Shown here: positions 52,480 to 61,140 of the stretch, piece by piece
Numbering within the stretch: the first letter of the stretch is position 1
Layout of the letters: each line of letters starts with the position of its first letter
From: CAVZQN01 sp963837395
Lineage (GTDB): Bacteria; Acidobacteriota; HRBIN11; JAKEFK01
DNA: 64,000 nt
Direction: 5' to 3'
NCBI GenBank assembly: GCA_963837395.1
Contig: CAWINI010000004.1
Coordinates: 682,001-746,000 of the forward strand
Program-made: the position numbers and the translations under genes
The notes under the pieces: generated by a model
Told to the model about the DNA's origin: nothing
The model's input: the letters and a program-made list of their open reading frames with translations, nothing else
The model's database searches: none

Positions 52480-53379
52480 ATGGCTCAAGAAATTTTGGAA
52501 CAATTATCGGAAGAACTTTCAGCAACAATTGAAAGGTCTTCGCAATCTGTTGTTTTAGTACAGGGAAGAAGATTTCCAGCATCAGGTGTTGTCTGGAAAA
52601 AGAATTTCGTAATCACCACCGATCATTCATTGGCACGAACCAGTGATGTGCAAATCAGAACTGCATCCGGTGAAATGATTGCTGGTGTAGTTGCAGGACG
52701 CGATCCTTCAACTGATATCGCAATCGTTCAAACTTCTAAAGATTTGCAACCGTTAGAATTTTCGGATACACCGCTTAAAGCAGGACAACTTGCGATCATA
52801 TTGGGTCGCGCTAACGGCGGCCGTGTCTTATCAGTGCTTACTATGATTTCTGGCACTGATAGCACCTACAAAAACTGGCGCGGAGGTACGTTCGATCAAT
52901 TCATCCGCTTAGATAGTACCCCATTCCCTGGATTCTCCGGCTCTGCTCTGCTTCTGCCGAATGGAAAAATTACAGGAATTAATACTTCCGCATTTTCAAG
53001 ACACTTCGGACTAACAATTCCTGGTTCAAACATTCAGCGCCTGGTTGACCGCGTAATGACCAAAGGTTCAATTGGAAGACCTTATCTTGGTTTGATGATG
53101 CAGCCTGTTCGTCTTCCGGAAAAATTTCGAAAAGATGCCGGTACTGACATCGGCTTGCTTCTAATTGGAACTGAAAATGGAAGTCCTGCGGAACAGGCCG
53201 GGTTGACTGTCGGAGATATAGTTGTCGGATTGAATGGGAAAACCGTAAATTCAATAGAAGAATTGCATGAGTTCTTATCGGCGGAATCCATTGGCACTGA
53301 AATCAAGGTAACAATTCTTCGCGGTGGAAAGATTGAAAATGTGCAAACAAAAGTTGGTGAAAGACCTTTACGGCAATGA
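52480..53379 (+). CDS. HtrA-like (S1C) serine protease with PDZ domain, no signal peptide
   Basis: The 299-residue product has the trypsin-fold triad His49 (VITTDHSLA), Asp79 (DPSTDIAIV) and Ser153 (GFSGSALL), and one PDZ domain (about 195-290, PYLGLMMQPVRLPEKF, GSPAEQAGLTVGDIVVGLNG). There is no signal peptide or TM helix, so unlike typical HtrA/DegP it may stay in the cytoplasm. The Ser motif reads GFSGSA instead of GNSGGP, which may alter activity. The stop is 6 bp before the LuxR-type gene, so they form one unit. Confidence 0.82.
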   Translation: MAQEILEQLSEELSATIERSSQSVVLVQGRRFPASGVVWKKNFVITTDHSLARTSDVQIRTASGEMIAGVVAGRDPSTDIAIVQTSKDLQPLEFSDTPLKAGQLAIILGRANGGRVLSVLTMISGTDSTYKNWRGGTFDQFIRLDSTPFPGFSGSALLLPNGKITGINTSAFSRHFGLTIPGSNIQRLVDRVMTKGSIGRPYLGLMMQPVRLPEKFRKDAGTDIGLLLIGTENGSPAEQAGLTVGDIVVGLNGKTVNSIEELHEFLSAESIGTEIKVTILRGGKIENVQTKVGERPLRQ

Positions 53380-53385
53380 TATCGA

Positions 53386-53940
53386 ATGATCCGCGTTCGT
53401 GTTGAATCTCTAGAACAAATTCCAGTATCCATAATCACCCGTTTACAAACATCTGCCGATGTTGAGATTGTTGAGAAAGATTTCGATGTGCGTCTCATTT
53501 TCACCAAAGTTTGGAATCGTTCTGCGTTCTTGCAACTGAATCGTAATTCGAAATTGCCGATCATTGTTTGCGATTCCTATGAAGAACCTTTTGCGACCGA
53601 TTCTTTAATGCGTCAACAAGTCGCGGGTATTTTGTTGGCTGAATCAAGCATAGAGCAATTGATCGCAGGGTTGAAAGCCGCGGCATCGGGTCTCAAATTT
53701 TTGCAGCCGTTGAAGAAACGTGTAAATCATTTCCTTCAACCGGAAACACTGACCCCGCGAGAGTTAGAAATTTTAAGATTGATTGCTGATGGTGAAGGGA
53801 ACAAATCGATTGCAGATTTGCTAAACATCTCACAGCACACAGTGAAATTTCACATAAGCTCAATCTTCGAAAAGCTAAACGCCTCAAGCCGAACCGAGGC
53901 AATCAGGGCTGGAATCAGCCGGGGATTCATTTCTATCTGA
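53386..53940 (+). CDS. LuxR-type regulator with a degenerate receiver-like N-terminus
   Basis: The 184-residue product ends in a complete LuxR/NarL helix-turn-helix (LTPRELEILRLIADGEGNKS, ADLLNISQHTVKFHISSIFE). The N-terminal 110 residues have a receiver-like order of strands (IIVCDSYEEP, VAGILLAESSIEQLIAGLKA) but lack the Asp phospho-site and the acidic pocket, so it is probably not a phospho-regulator. With the HtrA-like gene 6 bp upstream it may be activated by cleavage or by binding. This is inference. Confidence 0.8.
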   Translation: MIRVRVESLEQIPVSIITRLQTSADVEIVEKDFDVRLIFTKVWNRSAFLQLNRNSKLPIIVCDSYEEPFATDSLMRQQVAGILLAESSIEQLIAGLKAAASGLKFLQPLKKRVNHFLQPETLTPRELEILRLIADGEGNKSIADLLNISQHTVKFHISSIFEKLNASSRTEAIRAGISRGFISI

Positions 53941-53941
53941 G

Positions 53942-54712
53942 TTACTCAAGAGAGAGTGCTTTTTTGCCGGCTTCCTTCAACGCTTCCATCATCATCCGAT
54001 AAGGACGCGGGCCATAACTGATTCGCGCAACTCCTAATTCTGCGAGCTGTTTTGATGAAGGAACATCGGGCATCACCAAAATATTTACCGGTAACGGAGA
54101 GTGTTCACAAAGCTGTTCAATGTATTTTGGATTTCTCAACCCTGGAGCAAAAAACCCACTCGCACCAGCATCAGCATATGCTTTAGCACGCGCTATTGCT
54201 TCTTTCAAATGAGTCTCATCATGTTGCGAAGGATCGGCTTTCAAAAAAATATCCGTTCGAGCATTAATAAAAATTGGAATACCTGTTCGTAGGGTTGCCG
54301 AATGAACTCCTTTAATCCGGGAACTTTGTTCGCTAATGGAATACAATCCTTCTTCGCCAACAATTTTATCCTCAAAATTAATTCCCACCCCACCGGCTTC
54401 GATTACTTTTGTGACATTCTCTCTTAATTCCGCCGGCAATTTCGCATAACCGCCTTCGAAATCAAGCGTCACAGGAACATTAACGCTTGCAACAATCCGT
54501 TCTAAATTTGTAATCACCCTATCAAGCGGAATTTCTTCGCGATCTTCATATCCGTGCGCAGCGGCAACCGACCAACTTCCAGTTGCAATTGCTTTTGCTC
54601 CGGCCTCTTGTATGGCTTTTGCACTTCCTGCATCCCAAATGTTAAACAGGATCACAGGATTTCCTTTGACATGGAGACTTTTAAATAGATGGGCACGTTC
54701 TTCTTGATTCAT
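53942..54712 (-). CDS. Isocitrate-lyase/PEP-mutase-superfamily enzyme
   Basis: The 256-residue product has the PEP mutase/ICL barrel motifs: VILFNIWDAGSAKAIQEAGA, AIATGSWSVAAAHGY, VTLDFEGGYAKLP (metal-binding Asp), GVGINFEDKIVGEEGLY and FINARTDIFL. The catalytic Cys loop of true isocitrate lyases (KKCGH) is absent, so it belongs to the oxaloacetate-hydrolase/carboxyphosphonate-type branch. It lyses or hydrolyses a C-C or C-P bond of a small keto or phospho acid. No phosphonate genes are near. Confidence 0.88.
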   Translation of the reverse strand: MNQEERAHLFKSLHVKGNPVILFNIWDAGSAKAIQEAGAKAIATGSWSVAAAHGYEDREEIPLDRVITNLERIVASVNVPVTLDFEGGYAKLPAELRENVTKVIEAGGVGINFEDKIVGEEGLYSISEQSSRIKGVHSATLRTGIPIFINARTDIFLKADPSQHDETHLKEAIARAKAYADAGASGFFAPGLRNPKYIEQLCEHSPLPVNILVMPDVPSSKQLAELGVARISYGPRPYRMMMEALKEAGKKALSLE

Positions 54713-54784
54713 ATGAGATTTCCTTTTTTTAAGTTCAGATTAAAATGAACACTGATCATTAGCAATAACCACTTAGGAGATATT

Positions 54785-55288
54785 ATGCAATTACCAGAAG
54801 ATTACTATGGTTCAACGCCATCTGCCGGAGTTGATGTTCCTGCAAGGCCGCAAGATGTTGCAACTACAAAATCGATTGTTGATGCAATGTATGAATGCTT
54901 GTCTGGACCTGCCGGACAACCTCGTGATTGGAATCGGATGAAATCTTTGTGCGTTACGGGGAATCATTCAATCCGCACCGGGAAACTTCCTGATGGAAGA
55001 GTCGCTTGCAAAATTATGAACACTGATGAATATATTCGCCAGATGGAACCGTGGCTTTTGGAAAATGGATTTTTTGAAACTGAAATTCATCGCACCGAAG
55101 ATCGTTTCGGGAATATTGCTCATGTAATGAGCACATATGAATCGCGCAGAAATGCTGATGATCCAAAACCATTCATGCGTGGGATTAATAGCTACCAATT
55201 ATTGTTTGATGGAAATCGGTGGTGGGTAATCAATGTGATGTGGCAGCATGAATCCGAGGAATTTCCAATCCCCAGCAAATATTTGTGA
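54785..55288 (+). CDS. NTF2-like hypothetical protein
   Basis: The 167-residue product starts after AGGAGA. It has the cone-shaped NTF2-like pattern (TKSIVDAMYECLSGPAGQPR, ETEIHRTEDRFGNIAHVMST, YQLLFDGNRWWVINVMWQHE) seen in SnoaL-like and related proteins. No signal peptide. Function unknown. A copy of the CCCCTCCTTATGAAGG repeat starts 8 bp after the stop. Confidence 0.75.
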   Translation: MQLPEDYYGSTPSAGVDVPARPQDVATTKSIVDAMYECLSGPAGQPRDWNRMKSLCVTGNHSIRTGKLPDGRVACKIMNTDEYIRQMEPWLLENGFFETEIHRTEDRFGNIAHVMSTYESRRNADDPKPFMRGINSYQLLFDGNRWWVINVMWQHESEEFPIPSKYL

Positions 55289-55295
55289 TCTTTGT

Positions 55296-55462
55296 GCTTT
55301 GAAAATCGGCGATCGACCAAGTTCCCCTCCTTATGAAGGAGGGGATAAAGGGGGGGTTGGAAACATTTTGAAGACTCCAACCCCCTCTTTGATCTCCCCC
55401 TTCATAAGGGGGAGAAACGAACAGCGATTTTCATTATTTCTGTTTGATCACAAGATCATTAG
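55296..55462. repeat. Interspersed inverted repeat, CCCCTCCTTATGAAGGAGGGG family, copy 2
   Basis: It starts TGAAAATCGGCGATCGACC and has the same inner order as copy 1. The right end (GCGATTTTCATTATTTCTG, then TTTGATCACAAGATCAT) is shared with copy 3 over an additional 25 bases. It lies between the convergent NTF2-like and TolC genes. Confidence 0.85.
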
Positions 55463-55477
55463 TCACTTTGTGGTGAA

Positions 55478-56785
55478 TCATAACTCGCCGGCGGCAAGTA
55501 AAAATGCAACACGCGCAAGATACAAGCGATAGCGTGCGGTATTCAAGCCAGTTTCTGCTTGATCCAAACTTAATTCCGAATCGAGTAAATCATTGATTGT
55601 CCCGGCACCTTCTTCATAGCGAGCTTTCGTCAGACGTAAACTTTCTTCCGCTTCTGCCTGCCGCGAGCGGCTCGTTTCCAATGATTGATGTGCCTCAATC
55701 CATCTTGAATATGCAGACCAAACTTCTTGCTGTACCGAAAGCTTCAACTGATCCAGCTGCGCTTGTTCACGACTCACTTCAACTTTGCTTTTCGCAATTC
55801 GATGACGTCTTGTTCCGCCATCCAATATTGGAACATCCAGGCTAATTCCAACCCACCAATCCTGATCCTTCGGTACAAACTCATCATCAAGCCAACCATA
55901 TCCACCCTCCGCACGAACTTTAGGAAGAATTTCGCTCTTTGCAATTCCAATTTGACTGCGCTTTGCATCAACGCGCCGCTGTACTGCCTGAATCTCAGGT
56001 CTTTTTTGCAATGCAGTACCTAAGGATTGATTTACGTCCGTAGTTGCCGGGTCTGGAATAGCAATTTCGGTGTGCGCAATTTGCAATGGTTCTTGCGGCA
56101 TCCGTCCCATTGCTTGATTCAAATTTCCAAGAGCAATGCGCAATGAACTTTCCGCACTCACTGCATTCAGTTCAGCAGATGAAAGATCAACACGAGCTCT
56201 GGTTACATCCGATTGAGGTACATCTCCCGCTTCTTTTCGATCCGATGCGATTCGAAGATGATCCTTGCTCCGCGATACTCTTGTTTTTGAAAGTTCCAGT
56301 TCATCTTCCGCAGCAAGCACATCGTAGTAAGCAGCATGAACGTTATAAATAATGTTGTTCCTTGTCTCCAATGATTCTTCTTGTGAAGCTGCGTATTGTG
56401 ATTCGGCCGAATCCAATTCGGATGATCTTTGACCGCTATCGAAAATTGTATATTGAGCTCGCAGATTAGTTCGCCATTCATTCACTGGACCAATGGTATC
56501 CAAACCTGGCCGAACAAAACCTTCCGGAAGGAATGCATGAGATTCCCAGCGGCGATAACCAAAGCGCCAACCAACATCCGGATAATATTTCCCTTTTGCT
56601 ATCCGAACATCTTCCTGTGCCAATAATTCGGATTGCTTTGCATAATTTGAAGCCGGATTATTTTGCAATGCGACTTGAATGCAAGCTTCCAATGTCATTG
56701 GATTTTCAGCTGATTGCGCAAAAGCTTGTTGAGTAAGAATTAATAAGAATGCAGCAGTAATTGTTGTGCGGTGGAGATGCATCAT
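55478..56785 (-). CDS. TolC-family outer-membrane efflux protein
   Basis: The 435-residue product has a signal peptide (TTITAAFLLILTQQAFAQSA) and the two structurally repeated TolC halves (CIQVALQNNPASNYAKQSEL and SLGTALQKRPEIQAVQRRVD; LDQLKLSVQQEVWSAYSRWI, EESLRLTKARYEEGAGTIND). It provides the outer-membrane channel. It is the last gene of the efflux operon; its ATG is 9 bp after the permease stop, with GAGGTG as ribosome-binding site. Confidence 0.92.
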   Translation of the reverse strand: MMHLHRTTITAAFLLILTQQAFAQSAENPMTLEACIQVALQNNPASNYAKQSELLAQEDVRIAKGKYYPDVGWRFGYRRWESHAFLPEGFVRPGLDTIGPVNEWRTNLRAQYTIFDSGQRSSELDSAESQYAASQEESLETRNNIIYNVHAAYYDVLAAEDELELSKTRVSRSKDHLRIASDRKEAGDVPQSDVTRARVDLSSAELNAVSAESSLRIALGNLNQAMGRMPQEPLQIAHTEIAIPDPATTDVNQSLGTALQKRPEIQAVQRRVDAKRSQIGIAKSEILPKVRAEGGYGWLDDEFVPKDQDWWVGISLDVPILDGGTRRHRIAKSKVEVSREQAQLDQLKLSVQQEVWSAYSRWIEAHQSLETSRSRQAEAEESLRLTKARYEEGAGTINDLLDSELSLDQAETGLNTARYRLYLARVAFLLAAGEL

Positions 56786-56794
56786 AATTCACCT

Positions 56795-57904
56795 CTAACT
56801 CATCGTTTTCTTGAACTGGCGTGTCGCAAGCAGAAGCAGTACGGTTCCCAAAGCTGCAAGAGCGGCCATTTGCGGCCATAAGATTTCTACTCCAATTCCC
56901 TTCAGAAAAATTCCGCGAATAATTACCAGCATGTAACGCAGCGGATTGACGTAAGTAAGCCATTGAATCACCTGTGGCATATTTGCGATTGGAAAAAGAA
57001 ATCCGGAAAGCAGGACTGCCGGAAAAAAGAAAAAGAAGTTTCCCATCATCGCTTGTTGTTGAGTGGAACTAACAGTTGAAAGTAGAAGTCCAATTCCGAT
57101 TGTGCTCATGATAAAAAGCGCAGTACACATTAAAAGTAGCAACATGCTTCCACGGATCGGAACCTCAAACCAGAACACACAAATTCCAGTGATGATGAAG
57201 ACATCAAGAAAACCGATCAGCGCAAACGGAACCGTTTTTCCCAGGATGAATTCTGCTTTGGTGATCGGCGTCACAATAATTTGTTCGATCGTTCCGATTT
57301 CTTTTTCGCGAACAATCGCCATACTGGACAAAAGCAGAGTAACCAGCGAAAGTAATAGCGCAATCACTCCAGGCACGTAAAAATTACGGCTTTCCAAATT
57401 TTCGTTGAACCACGCACGCGTCTTTAACTCCACCAGATCAGGAGCGCGGGTGTCCCTGGCCGCATATTTCGCGTTGTAGTTGTTGACTACGCCGCCGGAA
57501 TAATTCAAGACAATTCCGGCTGTGTTGGAATCGGTTCCATCCACGATTATTTGCGCTGATGCAGTTCTGCCGCTTCGAATCGTTCCACCAAATCCGGCAT
57601 TAATTTGCAGCACGGCTCGTACAGAGCCATGATCCATCACGTCGCGGATCTCATCGTCGTTATAAATATGCTTCACAATGTTGAAATAGTGTGAGCTTGC
57701 AAAATCGGAAATTAATTTGCGGCTTTCAGGAGTGTTATCTCGATCCATTATCGCAAGAGCAATCTGCTTTACATCGGTGGTGACTGCATATCCAAAAACG
57801 ATTGATTGAAGTACTGGAACAGCGATCAGAATGAAGCGCATGCGTGGATCACGAAGCGTCTGCAAAAATTCCTTGATCATGATGTGTCGTATCCGTTCAA
57901 TCAT
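56795..57904 (-). CDS. ABC-2 type permease, YbhR/YbhS-like
   Basis: The 369-residue product has an N-terminal TM helix (RFILIAVPVLQSIVFGYAVT), a large outer domain (VVNNYNAKYAARDTRAPDLV) and five more helices with the signature MAIVREKEIGTIEQIIVTPI. This is the ABC2_membrane_3 family (YbhR/YbhS, YhhJ). It pairs with the permease upstream on the same strand. Its neighbours give the substrate-type: xenobiotic or lipid-like molecules, inferred from the E. coli ybhGFSR system. Confidence 0.9.
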   Translation of the reverse strand: MIERIRHIMIKEFLQTLRDPRMRFILIAVPVLQSIVFGYAVTTDVKQIALAIMDRDNTPESRKLISDFASSHYFNIVKHIYNDDEIRDVMDHGSVRAVLQINAGFGGTIRSGRTASAQIIVDGTDSNTAGIVLNYSGGVVNNYNAKYAARDTRAPDLVELKTRAWFNENLESRNFYVPGVIALLLSLVTLLLSSMAIVREKEIGTIEQIIVTPITKAEFILGKTVPFALIGFLDVFIITGICVFWFEVPIRGSMLLLLMCTALFIMSTIGIGLLLSTVSSTQQQAMMGNFFFFFPAVLLSGFLFPIANMPQVIQWLTYVNPLRYMLVIIRGIFLKGIGVEILWPQMAALAALGTVLLLLATRQFKKTMS

Positions 57905-57937
57905 TTTTTAGCTCTTTAACCACAAAGACACAAAGCT

Positions 57938-59071
57938 TTACACCATTTTTTTCTTGAACTTTATATTGGCAATCAGCAATAACAACATTGCGAATGCGAT
58001 CAAAAAAAGCGTTTCACTATTAAGAACGCTAAGGCCGACACCTTTCAAGTAGATGCCTTTCAGAATCCTTATGAAATATGTTGCCGGGATTAAACGGCTA
58101 ATTGCCTGCAATACAATCGGCATATTTGCGATGTCAAAACTGAAGCCTGAAAGCAAGAACGTTGGAAGAAATGTGACGACCAGTGCAACTTGACTTGCCA
58201 GTAGCTGGGTCTTTGCCACGATGCTGATGACCATCCCAAGTGAAAGTGCGCCGATCAGGAAAATAATTGCCATCACAAAAACCATCACTACACTTCCGCG
58301 CAGCGGAACATGAAACAGAAACTGCCCCATGATTACAGCGATGATGACATCCAGAAACGCGATACAAAAATATGGGATGAGTTTTCCGATGATCAGTTCA
58401 GGAACTTTCACAGGTGTAGAAATCAGCTGTTCCATTGTTCCGGTGTCCCATTCCCTGGCGATCGTAAGTGAAGTGAGAAGTCCGGCAATTACCATCATGA
58501 TCACCGCGATCAACCCAGGGATGATGTAGTTTCGCGATTCCATATCGGCGTTAAACCAAACGCGCGGACGCAAATCGATTGGAATTGCCGGCGCCGGCTT
58601 GCCCAAAAGTTCAAGCCGATTGATTTGAATGGCTCTGGAAAAAATTTGAGTTGCCGATCGCGCGTAACCTGTTGCTAACGTAGCTGTATTTGAATCGCTG
58701 CCATCAACAATCCACTGCACTGAAGTAGTCTTGCCTGATTGCAGCTTCTGTGAAAAATCAACCGGAATGATGAGTCCTGCCAACGCTTTTCTTTCATCAA
58801 TCGCTCTTTCAATATCGGAGTAATGATCAACAAAGTCGATGATTGTGAAATAACGAGATGCTTGAAAATGGCTGATGTAATCGCGGGCTAATGGATCTTG
58901 ACTTTGATTCCAAACAACAATCGGTACATGATCGACATCCAGAGTTAATGCAAAACCAAACAGCAACAGCATAATGACTGGTAACAGGATTCCAATTGCA
59001 AGACTCCGAGGGTCACGAAGTAAATGAATAAATTCCTTTCGCGCAATGGCTAGCAACCTTTGAAGCTTCAT
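57938..59071 (-). CDS. ABC-2 type permease, YbhS/YbhR-like
   Basis: The 377-residue product has the same layout as the next gene: TM1 (LAIGILLPVIMLLLFGFALT), an outer domain (VDGSDSNTATLATGYARSAT), and TM2-6 with the signature TIAREWDTGTMEQLISTPVK. Its start overlaps the ATPase stop by 4 bp (ATGA). The gap to the next gene (33 bp) holds the word ACCACAAAGACACAAAG of the interspersed repeats. Confidence 0.9.
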   Translation of the reverse strand: MKLQRLLAIARKEFIHLLRDPRSLAIGILLPVIMLLLFGFALTLDVDHVPIVVWNQSQDPLARDYISHFQASRYFTIIDFVDHYSDIERAIDERKALAGLIIPVDFSQKLQSGKTTSVQWIVDGSDSNTATLATGYARSATQIFSRAIQINRLELLGKPAPAIPIDLRPRVWFNADMESRNYIIPGLIAVIMMVIAGLLTSLTIAREWDTGTMEQLISTPVKVPELIIGKLIPYFCIAFLDVIIAVIMGQFLFHVPLRGSVVMVFVMAIIFLIGALSLGMVISIVAKTQLLASQVALVVTFLPTFLLSGFSFDIANMPIVLQAISRLIPATYFIRILKGIYLKGVGLSVLNSETLFLIAFAMLLLLIANIKFKKKMV

Positions 59072-60042
59072 TGGCGAAACTCCTGCTGCGGCTTTTCACG
59101 CTGTTCACGCTCTTCGATCAATGAAACAAATACATCTTCTAACGAAGGTTCAATCTTCTTTAGTTTTTGTTCGGGAATATTTTGCACTCGCAAAAATTCT
59201 TGCAGCGCAGGTAGAACTTTATGGAAATCATCCACCACCAGATGCAAACCACGTCCGAATAATGCAACTTCCTTTACACCTGGAACCTTCACCAATGGTT
59301 CTATCAAATCTTGCGGATGATCGGATTTAAGCTCCAGCACCTCCTCCTTCATCAACTTCAGTTTTAATTCTTGCGGCGTGCCGGTCGCTGTAAGTTCGCC
59401 CCTGTAAATCAAAGCAAGACGATCACAATATTCAGCTTCTTCCATGTAATGGGTCGTCACAAAAATTGTGACACCATGCGTTGACATGTCATGAATCAAA
59501 TCCCAAAACTTTCTGCGACTGATCGGATCAACACCGGATGTGGGCTCATCCAGAAACAAAATTGGCGGCTCATGCAATATTGCACAGCCCAGTGATAATC
59601 TTTGTTTCCAACCAGCTGATAGAATCGCCGTCTTAGTATTTCGATGTTCCGTCAAACCCGCCATCCGAAGTACCCATTCTTTTCGCTCTTGTTTTTTTTT
59701 CGATGGAATCCGATAAATGCCGCTATAAAAATTGATGTTTTCTTCAACAGTTAAGTCTTCATATAAGGAAAACCTCTGGCTCATGTAACCGATCCGCGTT
59801 TTGATTTTTTCTGATTCTTTAACTACATCGAATCCTGCAACAAGACCTTCGCCGGATGTTGGTTGTAAGATTCCGCACAACATGCGGATGGTGGTAGATT
59901 TTCCCGCACCGTTAGGTCCAAGAAATCCGAAGATCTCACCCCGTTGAACACTCAAGCTAATCCGGTTCACTGCAATAAAATCGCCGAATCGCTTTTCGAG
60001 ATTTTTAACGCTGACTACAGTATTGTCTGTAACCTGGCTCAT
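59068..60042 (-). CDS. ABC transporter ATPase (YbhF second half-like)
   Basis: The 324-residue ATPase has Walker A GPNGAGKST at 42-50, signature LSAGWKQRLSLG (LSGGQ variant), Walker B with catalytic Glu (ILFLDEPTSGVDP) and the switch His (VTTHYMEE). Like the upstream gene it has a C-terminal extension (about 230-320, LELKSDHPQDLIEPLVKVPG). Overlaps of 4 bp with both the upstream ATPase and downstream permease genes show tight coupling. Confidence 0.93.
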   Translation of the reverse strand: MSQVTDNTVVSVKNLEKRFGDFIAVNRISLSVQRGEIFGFLGPNGAGKSTTIRMLCGILQPTSGEGLVAGFDVVKESEKIKTRIGYMSQRFSLYEDLTVEENINFYSGIYRIPSKKKQERKEWVLRMAGLTEHRNTKTAILSAGWKQRLSLGCAILHEPPILFLDEPTSGVDPISRRKFWDLIHDMSTHGVTIFVTTHYMEEAEYCDRLALIYRGELTATGTPQELKLKLMKEEVLELKSDHPQDLIEPLVKVPGVKEVALFGRGLHLVVDDFHKVLPALQEFLRVQNIPEQKLKKIEPSLEDVFVSLIEEREQREKPQQEFRQ

Positions 60043-60965
60043 TCCTGTTCCCGCTCGCCTAAAATCGAAACGAACACATCTTCCAACGATGGTTCAATCA
60101 CGCGGATTTCATCAAAACCGTAGTTATTCTCTTTCAAACTTTTTTCAATCAAAAGAATCGCAGAATCTTTTTCTTTCACAACAACATGAACCCGATCTCC
60201 AAATATTCCAACTGAAGCATCAGGAAGAGAATGCTTTAGTACATCGGCTGCCTTCCGCGATTGATGAGTAAGAATTTCCAAAAGACTACCTTGCATGAGT
60301 TTTTTGATTTGATCCGGAGTATCGGCCGCCATCAGATGTCCTTTGAACATCAAACCAACTCGATTGCAGCGTTCCGCTTCATCCAAATATGCAGTAGAAA
60401 CGAAAATGGTGACGCCTTGTTTCAGCAACTGATAAAGAATCCGCCAGAAGTCTCTGCGCGACACCGGATCTACACCACCAGTTGGTTCATCCAAAAGCAA
60501 AACTTTCGGAGTATGAATCAGAGTGCAAGCAAGTCCAAGTTTTTGCTTCATTCCTCCGGAAAGTTTTTTTGCCTGCCGTTGTTTGAATGGAGTAAGGTTG
60601 CTAAAGGATAGGAGTTCGTTAATTTTTTGATCGCGATTTTTGCGCGGCACTTCAAAAATATCAGCGTAGAAATGAACATTTTCCTCGACCGTCAAATCAG
60701 GATACAAACCAAAACGCTGGCTCATATATCCTATGTGTTCCTTAACTCCTTCCGACTCGCGTACAGTATGTTTGCCCAACACCCAGGCATCACCGGAAGT
60801 TGGATCCATTACTGATGTCAGCAAGCGCATGGTAGTTGTTTTGCCTGCGCCATCCGGACCAACCAATCCGAAAATTTCACCTTGTTCCACTTCAACAGTT
60901 AAATCTTTTACGGCAACAACATCACCGAACGATTTTGTAAGACCGGAAGTACGAATGGCTTCCAT
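60039..60965 (-). CDS. ABC transporter ATPase (YbhF first half-like)
   Basis: The 308-residue ATPase has Walker A GPDGAGKTT at 36-44, signature LSGGMKQKLGLA, Walker B VLLLDEPTGGVDP and STAYLDEAERCNR, in which the usual switch His is replaced by Ala or Tyr, so this copy may be catalytically weaker. In E. coli YbhF both ATPase domains are in one protein; here they are two genes overlapping by 4 bp. The His loss in one of two paired ATPases is typical of asymmetric ABC pairs. Confidence 0.9.
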   Translation of the reverse strand: MEAIRTSGLTKSFGDVVAVKDLTVEVEQGEIFGLVGPDGAGKTTTMRLLTSVMDPTSGDAWVLGKHTVRESEGVKEHIGYMSQRFGLYPDLTVEENVHFYADIFEVPRKNRDQKINELLSFSNLTPFKQRQAKKLSGGMKQKLGLACTLIHTPKVLLLDEPTGGVDPVSRRDFWRILYQLLKQGVTIFVSTAYLDEAERCNRVGLMFKGHLMAADTPDQIKKLMQGSLLEILTHQSRKAADVLKHSLPDASVGIFGDRVHVVVKEKDSAILLIEKSLKENNYGFDEIRVIEPSLEDVFVSILGEREQE

Positions 60966-60973
60966 ACATCACT

Positions 60974-61140
60974 GATTTGAAAAGCGGTAATCATGAAGTT
61001 CCCCCGCCTTATGAAGGAGGGGGTTAAGGGGGTGGTTGGAAACATTGGAAAACGTTCCAACCGCCTCTATACACTCCCCCTTCATTCGGGAGAGAACTCG
61101 ACGACCGTTTTCATTATTTCTGTTTGATCTCAAGATCATG
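60974..61140. repeat. Interspersed inverted repeat, CCCCTCCTTATGAAGGAGGGG family, copy 3 (inside an operon)
   Basis: CCCCCGCCTTATGAAGGAGG, GGTGGTTGGAAACATTGGAA, then TTCCAACCGCCTC and CTCCCCCTTCATTCGGGAG are in the same order as copies 1 and 2. It fills the 170-bp gap between the HlyD and first ATPase genes of the efflux operon. The HlyD stop codon (61136-61138) is part of its extended right flank (TGATCTCAAGATCATGAG). Confidence 0.85.
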
